From contig NZ_JALGQE010000003.1 of assembly GCF_022810405.1 (NCBI RefSeq), positions 310,001 to 374,000 on the forward strand: a stretch of DNA of 64,000 bases, in the 5' to 3' direction. Shown here piece after piece: positions 53,013-60,999 of the stretch. This stretch comes from Rhodococcus sp. ARC_M5 (GTDB taxonomy: Bacteria; Actinomycetota; Actinomycetes; Mycobacteriales; Mycobacteriaceae). Under the pieces are notes generated by a model. It made no database searches, was not told where the DNA came from, and was given only the letters and a program-made list of their open reading frames with translations. Both the position numbers and the translations under genes were made by a program. Position 1 is the stretch's first letter, and each line of letters opens with the position of its first letter.

Positions 53013-54958
53013 TGCGTCGCTCCAGATACGGGCGGTATCACGACGGGCCGGATCCTCTTGCGCCACCGGTGGATCTGCGCGAGGCGCTCGACGCCATAGG
53101 CGAGGACGTGCTCGAGGGCGCGTCCCCGCGTCGGGCACTGCAGGAGATGCTGCGGCGCGGAACGAAGAACATGCGTGGGCTCGACGACCTCGCTGCTCAG
53201 GCCGCCAAACGTCGGCGAGATCTGTTGAAGAAGAACAACCTCGACGGCACGTTGCAGGAAGTGCGGGAGCTGCTGGACAAGGCGGTGCTCGAAGAGCGCA
53301 AGGCACTTGCGCGTGCCCTCGACGACGATGCGCGTTTCCAGGAGATGCAGATCGGTGATCTGTCATCGTCCACTGCCCAAGCGGTGCAAGAGCTTTCGGA
53401 CTACGACTGGCGATCGCCGCAGGGACGCGAGAATTACGAGAAGATCAAGGATCTGCTCGGACGCGAAATGCTCGACCAGCGTTTCGCCGGGATGAAGCAG
53501 GCGCTCGAAGGTGCCACCGACGAGGACCGTCAGGCCATCAGCGAGATGCTGAAAGACCTCAACGAATTGCTCGACGCCCACAACAAGGGCGAGGACACCG
53601 ACGAGCAGTTCGAAGAGTTCATGAACAAGCACGGTCAGCACTTCCCGGAGAACCCGAAGAATGTCGACGAGCTACTCGATTCATTGGCGGAAAGAGCTGC
53701 TGCCGCACAGCGACTACGTAACTCTCTGTCTCCCGAGCAGCGTGCCGAGTTGGATGCGTTGGCGCAGCAGGCCTTCGGCGACTCGAATCTGTTGAGCCAG
53801 CTCGATCAGCTCGATCAGAATCTGCAGCAGGCCCGGCCCGGTGAGGACTGGGACGGCTCGCAGAACTTCCGTGGCGAGAACGGCATGGGCCTCGGCGACG
53901 GTACCGGTGCGCTTCAGGACATCGCGGATCTCGAGAACCTGGGCAATCAGCTCTCGCAGCAGTACAACGGCGCTGCCTTGGACGACATCGACGCCGACGC
54001 GTTGCTGAAGCAACTCGGGCCCGAGGCTGCGGCCGATGCGAGGATGCTCGCCGAGCTCGAAAAGGCGCTGCAGCAGCAGGGTTTCATGGACAAGGGTGCC
54101 GACGGCCAATGGCGTCTCTCACCCAAGGCGATGCGGCAGCTGGGGCAGTCCGCACTCAAGGATGTCGCAGGAAAGCTGTCCCGACGCGGCGGCGAGCGAG
54201 ACACCCGCAAGGCGGGCGCGATGGGCGAGCCCACCGGTGCGTCGCGTGCGTGGGAGTTCGGCGACACCGAGCCATGGGATGTCACGCGCACGGTGAACAA
54301 TGCGGTACTGCGCTCGGCTGCAACGGGATCGGGCTTTCCGGTGCAGCTGCAGGTGACCGATGTGGAGATCAGCGAGACCGAGACCAGAACGCAGGCCGCG
54401 GTTGCATTGCTGGTCGATACCTCGTTCTCGATGGTGATGGACGGGCGGTGGGTGCCGATGAAGCGCACAGCGCTGGCTCTCAACCATCTGGTCAGCACTC
54501 GCTTCCGCGGAGACGATCTGCAACTCATCGGATTCGGGAGGCATGCACAGACATTGACGGCGTCGGAGCTGGCCGGGTTGGACGGTGCCTACGATCAGGG
54601 CACCAATCTGCACCACGCTCTGATGCTCGCGGTACGTCATCTGCGGCGTCATCCCAATGCGCAGCCGGTCGTGCTGATCGTCACCGACGGTGAGCCGACG
54701 GCGCATCTCGAGCCGGACGGCCATGCGTACTTCGACTACCCGCCGTCGTCGAAGACGCTGGGGCTGACCGTCCGGGAGCTCGATACCGTCGCGAAACTCG
54801 GTGCCCAGGTGACGATCTTCCGGCTCGGAGACGATCCGGGCCTGGCACGAGTGGTCGACAAGATGGCCGAGCGCGTGGGCGGACGCGTCATCGCCCCGGA
54901 TCTGGACGGACTCGGTGCCGCGGTGGTGACCGACTACCTCAAGCGTCGGCGATCCTGA
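53012..54958 (+). CDS. VWA-domain protein, MoxR partner
   Basis: 648 residues. The N-terminal two-thirds are long, charged and helical (repeated QEVRELLDKAVLEERKALARAL- and DQLDQNLQQA-like stretches) and probably coiled-coil. The C-terminal von Willebrand A domain has the metal site DTSFSMVMDG (DxSxS) and VLIVTDGEPT. The pair with the MoxR ATPase suggests a chaperone complex. Counterpart of Rv0959. Its stop directly abuts that of the convergent DUF1707 gene. Confidence 0.92.
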   Translation: MRRSRYGRYHDGPDPLAPPVDLREALDAIGEDVLEGASPRRALQEMLRRGTKNMRGLDDLAAQAAKRRRDLLKKNNLDGTLQEVRELLDKAVLEERKALARALDDDARFQEMQIGDLSSSTAQAVQELSDYDWRSPQGRENYEKIKDLLGREMLDQRFAGMKQALEGATDEDRQAISEMLKDLNELLDAHNKGEDTDEQFEEFMNKHGQHFPENPKNVDELLDSLAERAAAAQRLRNSLSPEQRAELDALAQQAFGDSNLLSQLDQLDQNLQQARPGEDWDGSQNFRGENGMGLGDGTGALQDIADLENLGNQLSQQYNGAALDDIDADALLKQLGPEAAADARMLAELEKALQQQGFMDKGADGQWRLSPKAMRQLGQSALKDVAGKLSRRGGERDTRKAGAMGEPTGASRAWEFGDTEPWDVTRTVNNAVLRSAATGSGFPVQLQVTDVEISETETRTQAAVALLVDTSFSMVMDGRWVPMKRTALALNHLVSTRFRGDDLQLIGFGRHAQTLTASELAGLDGAYDQGTNLHHALMLAVRHLRRHPNAQPVVLIVTDGEPTAHLEPDGHAYFDYPPSSKTLGLTVRELDTVAKLGAQVTIFRLGDDPGLARVVDKMAERVGGRVIAPDLDGLGAAVVTDYLKRRRS

Positions 54959-55531
54959 TTACTTCTCTGCTGCCTTGATGTCCACCGAAACGCCGCCCCA
55001 GAAGGCGAAACCGGTGACGATGACGCGCGGTGCGCCGGGGTGCGTCGCGCTGACGTGCTCGAATCCGCCCATGATGCCCATGCCGCGGACTTCGACGCTC
55101 ACTCCGGGCGGCACGGTGACCTCGACGCCGCCCATGATGGCGACACAGTTGATGGTGGTTTCCTCGGCGGTGAACGATGCGCGGCGTAGGTCGAGTTCTA
55201 TGCCGCCCCAGAATGCGATTGCGTCGATGCGTGCGGCGGGGGTCCACTCGCCCTTGCGCACGGCACCGCTCATGATCGCGATCACGCGGTCGTTCGAGGA
55301 ACCACCGGACGGTACGGCCGCTGGGGGAGGGGACAGCACCAGGTCGCCGGTCAGCACATCGAGCTCGCCGTAGGTCTTCGCCTGGTACACCGCAGCGGTG
55401 CGCTCGTCGTATTCGCTGACGGTGAGTTGGCCGTTCGCGAACGCGTCGCTCAGCAACTGGGCGACGAGGTTCCGGTCCGCATCGGCCGCGCGAACCTGGC
55501 TTCGATCTCGGTCGGGGAGATGATCGCTCAC
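54959..55531 (-). CDS. DUF1707 / LiaF-C-like protein
   Basis: 190 residues. The N-terminus has the DUF1707 motif (VRAADADRNLVAQLLSDAFANGQLTVSEYDERTAAVYQAKTYGELDVLTGDL). The C-terminal half has repeated beta-rich segments (AIAFWGGIELDLRRASF, CVAIMGGVEVTVPPGVSVEVRGMGIMGGFE, FAFWGGVSVDIK) like the cell-wall-active antibiotic response domain. No membrane segment is present. The GTG at 55531 is chosen because the upstream frame adds no homology. The role is unknown, possibly envelope stress. Confidence 0.85.
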   Translation of the reverse strand: MSDHLPDRDRSQVRAADADRNLVAQLLSDAFANGQLTVSEYDERTAAVYQAKTYGELDVLTGDLVLSPPPAAVPSGGSSNDRVIAIMSGAVRKGEWTPAARIDAIAFWGGIELDLRRASFTAEETTINCVAIMGGVEVTVPPGVSVEVRGMGIMGGFEHVSATHPGAPRVIVTGFAFWGGVSVDIKAAEK

Positions 55532-55556
55532 TGCCCGGACACTACCGGTGCCGGGG

Positions 55557-56021
55557 TCAGGCCGCATTCAGGATCGTGCGGCTCCCGAGCGGTGACGCAA
55601 GAGTCATCTGCATGGTGGCGTAGACGGCAACCATGATGCAGGACTTGTCGGCGGCATCGGGCCTGGTTCCGGTTCGCAGCTCGATGGTCACGGTCGTGTC
55701 GGTCTCGGTGACCGACGCGTCGGCTCCGTAGCACTCGGGTGTGCCGGTCACGAAGTGCACCGCAATGGTGTTGGGGGATACCTGGCTCCACGACTCGAAC
55801 GGAGTGGTGGTGGCGCGGATCAGGCCGGGGGTGGCCTCGAACATCGTGCCCACGTCGCCGACGGGAACTTCGTGCGGAACCGGAGGGGCGCTGGGTTGCT
55901 GGACGAGTCCCATGGGTGTTGTGGAGTCGATGCTGGGCGTTGTGTCCTCGTCGCTACCGGCGGCGGTGCTGCAGCCGGCCAGCAGCAGGCACAGCATGAC
56001 ACCCGCGGCGAGAAACCTCAT
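55557..56021 (-). CDS. Putative lipoprotein
   Basis: 154 residues. Signal peptide MRFLAAGVMLCLLLAGCS with lipobox LLAGC, so Cys17 is the likely lipidation site. The mature part is Thr/Asp/Pro-rich, then a beta-rich domain with two Cys (TPECYGAD, DKSCIMVA) that could form a disulfide. No family recognised. It precedes the DUF1707 gene by 25 bp on the same strand and may be cotranscribed. Confidence 0.8.
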   Translation of the reverse strand: MRFLAAGVMLCLLLAGCSTAAGSDEDTTPSIDSTTPMGLVQQPSAPPVPHEVPVGDVGTMFEATPGLIRATTTPFESWSQVSPNTIAVHFVTGTPECYGADASVTETDTTVTIELRTGTRPDAADKSCIMVAVYATMQMTLASPLGSRTILNAA

Positions 56022-56067
56022 GAGTCCAAAGTAGCGCTGGGAGCTGAGGAGAACCTTTGTGTTCGGC

Positions 56068-57009
56068 TCACGCGAGGAAGACCGTCACGAGCGCGATGAC
56101 GGGGATGGAGACGAGCGTGGTCACGAACGCGGTGTCGCGGGCGAGCACCACCCCGCGCTGGTAGCGGCTGGCGAAGACGAACACGTTCTGCGCGGTGGGC
56201 AGTGCGGAGACGACGACGATGGCGAACAGATCGTGCCCGTCCAGACCGAAGACGAACCTGGCCATGAGGTAGCCGAGCACCGGCTGCAGCGCCATCTTGA
56301 ACACGGTTGCCAGGGCCACGTCCCGCCGCGGACTGATGCCTTTCTGCAGGACCCTGGCACCGTAGAGGGACAGACCGAAGGCGAGCAGCGCCCCGGGCAC
56401 GGACAGGTTGCCAACGAGTTGGAACGGCTGCATGAGCGCCTCGGGGAGCTCGTATCCGGTGATCGACAGCACGAGGCCTGCGGCTCCGGCCACCACGATC
56501 GGATTGCGAAACGGCGTGGTGACGGTCTTGAACAGCGAGACCTTGTCGATCTTGGTGGAAATGTCGAGGATGGTGACGGCGATCGGCGTGTAGAACATGA
56601 TCTGGAACAGCAGCAGGGGAGCGACGAAGTTCGCGTCGCCCAGAACGAACACGGCGATCGGGATGCCCAGGTTGGCGGCATTGACGTACGAACTCGCGAG
56701 TGCGCCGATGGTCGCGTCGGGCACGGACCGTTTCAGCGCGAGCTTCGCGATGACGAAGTAGATGGCCCCGACGAGCAGTGCCGTGGAACCGGCGACGGCC
56801 AATACCGGCGAGAGAATCACCGACAGATCGGAATTGGCCAACGTGACGAACAGCAATGCCGGTGTCGCGACGAAGAACACGAGACGACCGAGGACGAATT
56901 GGCCGTGCTCACCCAGCACATTCAGGTGAGCAAGAAGGTATCCCAGGGCGATGACGACGAAGATGACGGTGAAGCCCTCGAGAACGCCGGACATCGTCGA
57001 AGTGCTCAT
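56068..57009 (-). CDS. AEC-family transporter (auxin efflux carrier fold)
   Basis: 313 residues and about ten hydrophobic segments in two halves. VIFVVIALGYLLAHLNVLGE, FVATPALLFVTLANSDL, SSYVNAANLGIPIAVFVLGD (NxGxxG-type motif) and VVSALPTAQNVFVFASRY are typical of the family, which exports or imports organic acids. The substrate is unknown. The zinc-regulon terminator at 57028 lies just upstream. Confidence 0.9.
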   Translation of the reverse strand: MSTSTMSGVLEGFTVIFVVIALGYLLAHLNVLGEHGQFVLGRLVFFVATPALLFVTLANSDLSVILSPVLAVAGSTALLVGAIYFVIAKLALKRSVPDATIGALASSYVNAANLGIPIAVFVLGDANFVAPLLLFQIMFYTPIAVTILDISTKIDKVSLFKTVTTPFRNPIVVAGAAGLVLSITGYELPEALMQPFQLVGNLSVPGALLAFGLSLYGARVLQKGISPRRDVALATVFKMALQPVLGYLMARFVFGLDGHDLFAIVVVSALPTAQNVFVFASRYQRGVVLARDTAFVTTLVSIPVIALVTVFLA

Positions 57010-57027
57010 TTCTTGCTGGGAACGACA

Positions 57028-57062
57028 GAAAGGCCACGTAGCCGAGGGCTACGTGGCCTTTC
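57028..57062. terminator. Perfect 16-bp hairpin after rpsR2
   Basis: GAAAGGCCACGTAGCC (57028-57043), loop GAG, GGCTACGTGGCCTTTC (57047-57062). It ends 12 bp from the rpsR2 stop and separates the ribosomal-protein operon from the AEC transporter gene on the same strand. Confidence 0.9.
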
Positions 57063-57074
57063 TCGAAAGCTGAT

Positions 57075-57329
57075 TCAGCGGCTGGTGAACGGCAGCAATG
57101 CCATTTCACGAGCGTTCTTCACTGCGACAGCGACCTGGCGCTGCTGCTGCGGGGTGAGCCCGGTGACCCGACGGCTGCGGATCTTGCCGCGGTCGGAAAT
57201 GAACTGACGAAGAAGGTTGATGTCCTTGTAGTCCACCGTGGTGACCTTGGCGGCGTTCAACGGGTTCTTCTTCGGTCGACGACCCGCCTCTGCGCGGACC
57301 TTCTTCGACGGTGCTCTCTTGACTGCCAT
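57075..57329 (-). CDS. rpsR: Ribosomal protein bS18, cysteine-free paralogue
   Basis: 84 residues without cysteine. [50 protein letters not shown] is clear S18. Zinc-independent S18 paralogues replace the Cys-containing form during zinc starvation. Last gene of the minus-strand operon rpmB-rpmG-rpsN-rpsR (same order as rpmB1-rpmG1-rpsN2-rpsR2 of M. tuberculosis), 14 bp after rpsN. Confidence 0.96.
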   Translation of the reverse strand: MAVKRAPSKKVRAEAGRRPKKNPLNAAKVTTVDYKDINLLRQFISDRGKIRSRRVTGLTPQQQRQVAVAVKNAREMALLPFTSR

Positions 57330-57343
57330 CTCTACCTTTTCCC

Positions 57344-57649
57344 TTACCAGCTCGACTTGTGGACGCCTGGCAGTTCCCCGCGGTGAGCCATCTCGCGCAT
57401 TTTCACGCGGGACAGCCCGAATTTCCGTAGGTAACCGCGCGGACGTCCATCCGCAGCGTCACGATTGCGCAATCGTACCGGACTCGAATCGCGTGGCAGA
57501 CGCTGCAGTGCCGCCTGGGCCTGCGCGCGCTCGGAGTCGCTGCTCGAGGGCTTGCGGATGATCTCCTTGAGCTCGCCGCGACGCGTTGCCCAGCGGGCGA
57601 CAACGAGCTTGCGTTGCTCGTTCTTCGCAATCTTCGATTTCTTGGCCAT
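57344..57649 (-). CDS. rpsN: Ribosomal protein uS14, cysteine-free paralogue
   Basis: 101 residues without cysteine, the long form. [30 protein letters not shown] and [49 protein letters not shown] identify S14. It lacks the CxxC zinc ribbon of the short C+ form. Third gene of the zinc-regulated operon, 2 bp after rpmG. Confidence 0.97.
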   Translation of the reverse strand: MAKKSKIAKNEQRKLVVARWATRRGELKEIIRKPSSSDSERAQAQAALQRLPRDSSPVRLRNRDAADGRPRGYLRKFGLSRVKMREMAHRGELPGVHKSSW

Positions 57650-57651
57650 GG

Positions 57652-57819
57652 CTATCGCTCTTCCCTGAAGTCGACGTGCTTGCGCACGACCGGGTCGTAT
57701 TTCTTCATGACCAGTCGGTCGGGGTCGTTGCGGCGGTTCTTGCGGGTGACGTAGGTGTAGCCGGTGCCGGCGGTCGACTTCAGCTTGACGATCGGACGGA
57801 CGTCCGTGCTCTTGCCCAT
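57652..57819 (-). CDS. rpmG: Ribosomal protein bL33, cysteine-free paralogue
   Basis: 55 residues. [20 protein letters not shown] and [20 protein letters not shown] with [15 protein letters not shown] are L33 without the four Cys of the zinc-binding form. It is short and overlaps rpmB by one base (TGATG). Confidence 0.95.
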   Translation of the reverse strand: MGKSTDVRPIVKLKSTAGTGYTYVTRKNRRNDPDRLVMKKYDPVVRKHVDFREER

Positions 57820-58055
57820 CAGATCCTCTCCCCGCGTGCGCGGATCTTGGCGACCACGGCGTCGATGCCGTCGCGGTCGATGGTCTTGATGCCCTTGGCC
57901 GAGAGCGTGAGGGTGACGCGGCGTCCGAGGCTGGGCGCGTAGTAGGTCTTGCGCTGGATGTTGGGATCCCAGCGGCGGCTGGTGCGCACGTGGGAGTGCG
58001 AGACCGACTTTCCGAAGCTGGGGGTGCGGCCGGTGACCTGGCAGTGCGCTGACAT
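57819..58055 (-). CDS. rpmB: Ribosomal protein bL28, zinc-ribbon-less paralogue
   Basis: 78 residues. [36 protein letters not shown] is L28. A single Cys (C5) remains where the usual form has CxxC, so zinc binding is not expected. First gene of the operon; a Zur-type box (58079-58091) lies 24 bp upstream of the ATG. Confidence 0.96.
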   Translation of the reverse strand: MSAHCQVTGRTPSFGKSVSHSHVRTSRRWDPNIQRKTYYAPSLGRRVTLTLSAKGIKTIDRDGIDAVVAKIRARGERI

Positions 58056-58078
58056 GAGCGTTCCTTTCTTGCCGTTAT

Positions 58079-58091
58079 GACAATCGTTTTC
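58079..58091 (-). promoter_or_regulatory. Zur-type box upstream of rpmB
   Basis: GACAATCGTTTTC, embedded in TTATGACAATCGTTTTCG, is an imperfect dyad like actinobacterial Zur sites. It is 24 bp upstream of rpmB on the opposite arm of the divergent region. Zinc-loaded Zur should repress the Cys-poor ribosomal proteins. Confidence 0.75.
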
Positions 58092-58133
58092 GACAAAGCG
58101 TTCATCCGAATGTAGCGTGCATCCTCAGATAAT

Positions 58134-58146
58134 GACAATCGTTGTC
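58134..58146 (+). promoter_or_regulatory. Zur-type box upstream of CobW-like gene
   Basis: GACAATCGTTGTC is a perfect dyad (GACAA/TTGTC around TCG) within AATGACAATCGTTGTCGAG. It begins 29 bp upstream of the GTG start of the CobW-like gene and shares 12 of 13 bases with the box at 58079. One Zur-controlled divergent promoter pair is indicated. Confidence 0.8.
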
Positions 58147-58162
58147 GAGAAGAAAGGTGCCC

Positions 58163-59425
58163 GTGAACTACTCACCGGACGATCGAACCCCGATGGTCCT
58201 CGTCTCCGGCTGGACCGGAGCCATGGACGCGGTCGTGACATCGCTGCTCGCGCCGGGAACTGTCGCTGTTCGCCACGATCTGAGCCGCGTCACCGAGGGC
58301 GTCGTGCGTCGCACGCTGTACGTCCTGGGTGAGAATCCGCGCGAGACGATCCTGGAGCTGGCGCACGGCTGCGTCTCGTGCACGCTCCGTGAGGATCTGC
58401 TGCCACTGCTGCGTGCACTGTCCACGCGCAGCAGTGTCGATCGCATCGTGCTCGTCATGGACCCGGCGCTCGAACCCGAAGCGTTGTGCTGGGCGGTGGA
58501 CAACGTCATCGTCGCGGACGTGGTGGGGCAGATCGACGGACCCGCCTCGCGAGATGTGCGTATCGAGGCCGTGATCGGCTGTCTCGACGCCGCAACCTGG
58601 TTGGCCGACGCCACCGGCGACGACACCCTGGCCGACCGTGGCGTCGTCGCCAGTGGTGACGACGATCGAACCGTCGCGCAGCTGGTAGTAGGGCAGGTCG
58701 ACTACGCCGACGCGCTCGTCGTCACCGCAGGTCCCGATGTCGACGCCTGGGAGCGGGCCAGGCTCGCGGCTGTCCTCGCGCGGTTGGCACCGAACGCACC
58801 TGTCGTCTGGGTTCCGCAGGACTCGATGGTCGACGGACCGGCTGTTCTCGCGTCTGTTCCCCTCGATGCCCGGCGCGGTGAGATCACCGACGCCCACTCG
58901 CCGCTGTTGCGCGGCCAGCCGCCCCTGTCCGTCGACTGCGGAGTCGCGCTCGTGGAGTTCGCTGCAACGAGGCCCTTCCACCCCGAACGATTGCACGAGG
59001 CCATCGACGTGTTGCTCGACGGCGTCGTCACCGCGCGCGGACGGGCGTGGGTGGCCACGCAACCCGACGAGGCGCTGTGGATCGAATCGGCCGGCGGCGG
59101 ACTACGGGTTGCGAGCGCCGGAAAGTGGCTTGCTGCAATGACTCCGGTGGAACAGGACCGCGTCGACACCACCAGGCGGGCGATGGCTGCGCTGCGGTGG
59201 GACGAGCAGTTCGGCGATCGAGACACCTCCCTGGTGATCCTCGTTCATCAGGCCGACCCCACCGAGATCGACCGAACTCTGCAGTGGGCGTTGGTCTCCG
59301 ACGACGAGATGACCGATCCCGCCCAGTGGGCCACGTGGACCGACCCGTTCGGCCAATGGCACGAAGACCCCTGCGAGAGCAGTGAATCCCCGTACGTAGA
59401 ACAAGCACGAGAGGCAACAGAATGA
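58163..59425 (+). CDS. CobW/COG0523-like protein, possibly Mrf ribosome-hibernation factor
   Basis: 420 residues from a GTG with AGAAAGG upstream; a TTG at 58142 overlaps the Zur box. The CobW N-domain is recognisable ([40 protein letters not shown]), as is the C-terminal domain ([43 protein letters not shown]). The Walker A of COG0523 GTPases (GxxGxGKT) reads GWTGAMDA here, and the CxCC motif reads CVSC, so GTP binding is doubtful. In M. smegmatis a related zinc-regulated protein, Mrf (Rv0106-like), recruits a hibernation factor to alternative ribosomes. First of three genes with rpmE and rpmF. Confidence 0.82.
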   Translation: MNYSPDDRTPMVLVSGWTGAMDAVVTSLLAPGTVAVRHDLSRVTEGVVRRTLYVLGENPRETILELAHGCVSCTLREDLLPLLRALSTRSSVDRIVLVMDPALEPEALCWAVDNVIVADVVGQIDGPASRDVRIEAVIGCLDAATWLADATGDDTLADRGVVASGDDDRTVAQLVVGQVDYADALVVTAGPDVDAWERARLAAVLARLAPNAPVVWVPQDSMVDGPAVLASVPLDARRGEITDAHSPLLRGQPPLSVDCGVALVEFAATRPFHPERLHEAIDVLLDGVVTARGRAWVATQPDEALWIESAGGGLRVASAGKWLAAMTPVEQDRVDTTRRAMAALRWDEQFGDRDTSLVILVHQADPTEIDRTLQWALVSDDEMTDPAQWATWTDPFGQWHEDPCESSESPYVEQAREATE

Positions 59426-59682
59426 AACCAGGCATCCATCCCGACTACCACCCGGTCGTGTTCCAGGACTCGAGCACCGGGAACAAGTTCCTCACCAGAT
59501 CGACCGTCACGTCCGCCCGCGAGACCGAGTGGGAAGACGGCAACACCTACCCGCTGATCGTCGTCGACGTCTCGTCGGAATCACATCCCTTCTGGACCGG
59601 GGCTGCGCGCGTGATGGACACCCAGGGACGCGTCGAGAAGTTCGAGAAGCGGTACGGCCGCCGAAGCCGAAAGGACGCCTGA
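59422..59682 (+). CDS. rpmE2: Ribosomal protein bL31 type B, cysteine-free
   Basis: 86 residues without cysteine. [29 protein letters not shown] and [18 protein letters not shown], then [13 protein letters not shown], are the long type-B L31. It overlaps the CobW-like gene by 4 bp (ATGA) and is therefore coupled to the zinc-starvation response. Confidence 0.97.
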   Translation: MKPGIHPDYHPVVFQDSSTGNKFLTRSTVTSARETEWEDGNTYPLIVVDVSSESHPFWTGAARVMDTQGRVEKFEKRYGRRSRKDA

Positions 59683-59685
59683 GTC

Positions 59686-59853
59686 ATGGCTGTTCCAAAG
59701 AGGAAGATGTCGCGTTCGAATACCCGAAGCAGGCGGGCGCAATGGAAGGCCGTTGCTCCGGATCTGGTGACGGTGCGTTTCCAAGGTCGAGAGTTCAGAG
59801 TGCCGCGAAGATTGGTCAAAGCCGTCCAGGCCGGGGTGTACGACCCGAGCTGA
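59686..59853 (+). CDS. rpmF: Ribosomal protein bL32, cysteine-free paralogue
   Basis: 55 residues without cysteine: [20 protein letters not shown], then [35 protein letters not shown]. The N-terminus is typical L32; the C-terminal zinc-binding CxxC pairs are absent. Three bp after the rpmE2 stop, third gene of the Zur-controlled plus-strand operon. With S18, S14, L33, L28 and L31 it completes a six-member zinc-independent set. Confidence 0.93.
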   Translation: MAVPKRKMSRSNTRSRRAQWKAVAPDLVTVRFQGREFRVPRRLVKAVQAGVYDPS

Positions 59854-59879
59854 CCTCCGACGGGTCTATCTTCACATTC

Positions 59880-60938
59880 ATGAACGATGGACCCAGTTCG
59901 CGAGATGTGAAGCGATGGCGGCAATACCTCGCAGACGAGCGGGCCGAGGCCGCCGTCTATCGCGATCTGGCGGGTAGACGCAGCGGCGAGGAGCGCGAGA
60001 TCCTCCTCGCGCTCGCCGATGCGGAAGGCCGACACGAGCAGCATTGGCGAAATTTGCTCGGCGATCGCGTCGGGATGCCGCTCAAGGGTGATATCCGCAC
60101 GCGCATCCTCGGGGTGTTGGCTCGCCGCTTCGGTTCGGTGTTCGTACTCGCGCTGGCACAACGAGCCGAAACCCGTTCGCCGTACGCCACCGACGCCGAC
60201 GCCACGGAGGCCATGACGGCCGACGAGCAGATCCATGCCGAGGTCATCAGGGCGCTGGCAGCCCGCGGTCGCAATCGACTGTCCGGCACCTTCCGGGCTG
60301 CGGTGTTCGGGGCCAACGACGGTCTGGTGAGCAACCTGGCTCTGGTCCTCGGCATCAGCGGATCCGGGGTGTCCAACCAGATCGTCCTGATCACCGGCCT
60401 CGCAGGACTGCTCGCCGGCGCGCTGTCGATGGGTGCGGGCGAATACGTCTCGGTCCGTTCACAACGTGAATTGCTCGAGGCGTCGTCCCCGGACAGCGGG
60501 GCGCGAGATGCCGTCAGACACCTCGACGTCGACGCCAACGAACTGGCACTGGTGTACCGAGCCCGAGGAATGACGCACGAGGAGGCCGACGCCAAAGCGG
60601 CGGAAGTACTGCGGCTACTACCTGCGGACGAGATGGCCCCCGACGTCGACCAGCACGAGTCGATCGGAACCGGACTCGGTGCCGCCGGAGCCAGCTTCTG
60701 CTTCTTCGCTTCCGGAGCCGTCATCCCGGTCCTGCCGTACCTGTTCGGCCTCGAAGGCTATGTGGCCCTTGCCCTTGCGGCTGTCCTTGTTGGGCTGGCA
60801 CTGATCTGCACGGGCCTGGTGGTGGGACTGCTCAGCGGTGGGCCACCGGTCAAACGTGCTCTGCGACAGCTGGCTATCGGCTACGGCGCGGCCGGGGCGA
60901 CATATCTGTTGGGCTTGGCATTCGGTGGGGGAGTGTAG
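59880..60938 (+). CDS. Ferritin-like domain / VIT1 iron-manganese transporter
   Basis: 352 residues. The N-terminal ferritin-like (rubrerythrin-type) domain has Glu in DERAEAAVYRDL, ADAEGRHEQHW and ADEQIHAEVIR. The C-terminal VIT1/CCC1 membrane domain begins FRAAVFGANDGLVSNLALVLGISGSG, with AGALSMGAGEYVSVRSQREL and paired helices to the end. It exports or stores iron (or manganese); MbfA-type proteins of this layout protect against iron and peroxide stress. It follows the zinc operon by 26 bp but may have its own promoter. Confidence 0.9.
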   Translation: MNDGPSSRDVKRWRQYLADERAEAAVYRDLAGRRSGEEREILLALADAEGRHEQHWRNLLGDRVGMPLKGDIRTRILGVLARRFGSVFVLALAQRAETRSPYATDADATEAMTADEQIHAEVIRALAARGRNRLSGTFRAAVFGANDGLVSNLALVLGISGSGVSNQIVLITGLAGLLAGALSMGAGEYVSVRSQRELLEASSPDSGARDAVRHLDVDANELALVYRARGMTHEEADAKAAEVLRLLPADEMAPDVDQHESIGTGLGAAGASFCFFASGAVIPVLPYLFGLEGYVALALAAVLVGLALICTGLVVGLLSGGPPVKRALRQLAIGYGAAGATYLLGLAFGGGV

Positions 60939-60999
60939 AGATCTGTGTGCTGCGTGTACGCGCCGCACAGACAGTGCGAAATAGGAACTCGACGCCGTA

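Noticed and set aside
51390-53366. Long minus-strand open frame extending the DUF559 gene upstream through palindrome D and across moxR
   Set aside because: It is antisense to a clear MoxR ATPase, has biased shadow composition, and the DUF559 family sequence begins at the ATG at 51389.
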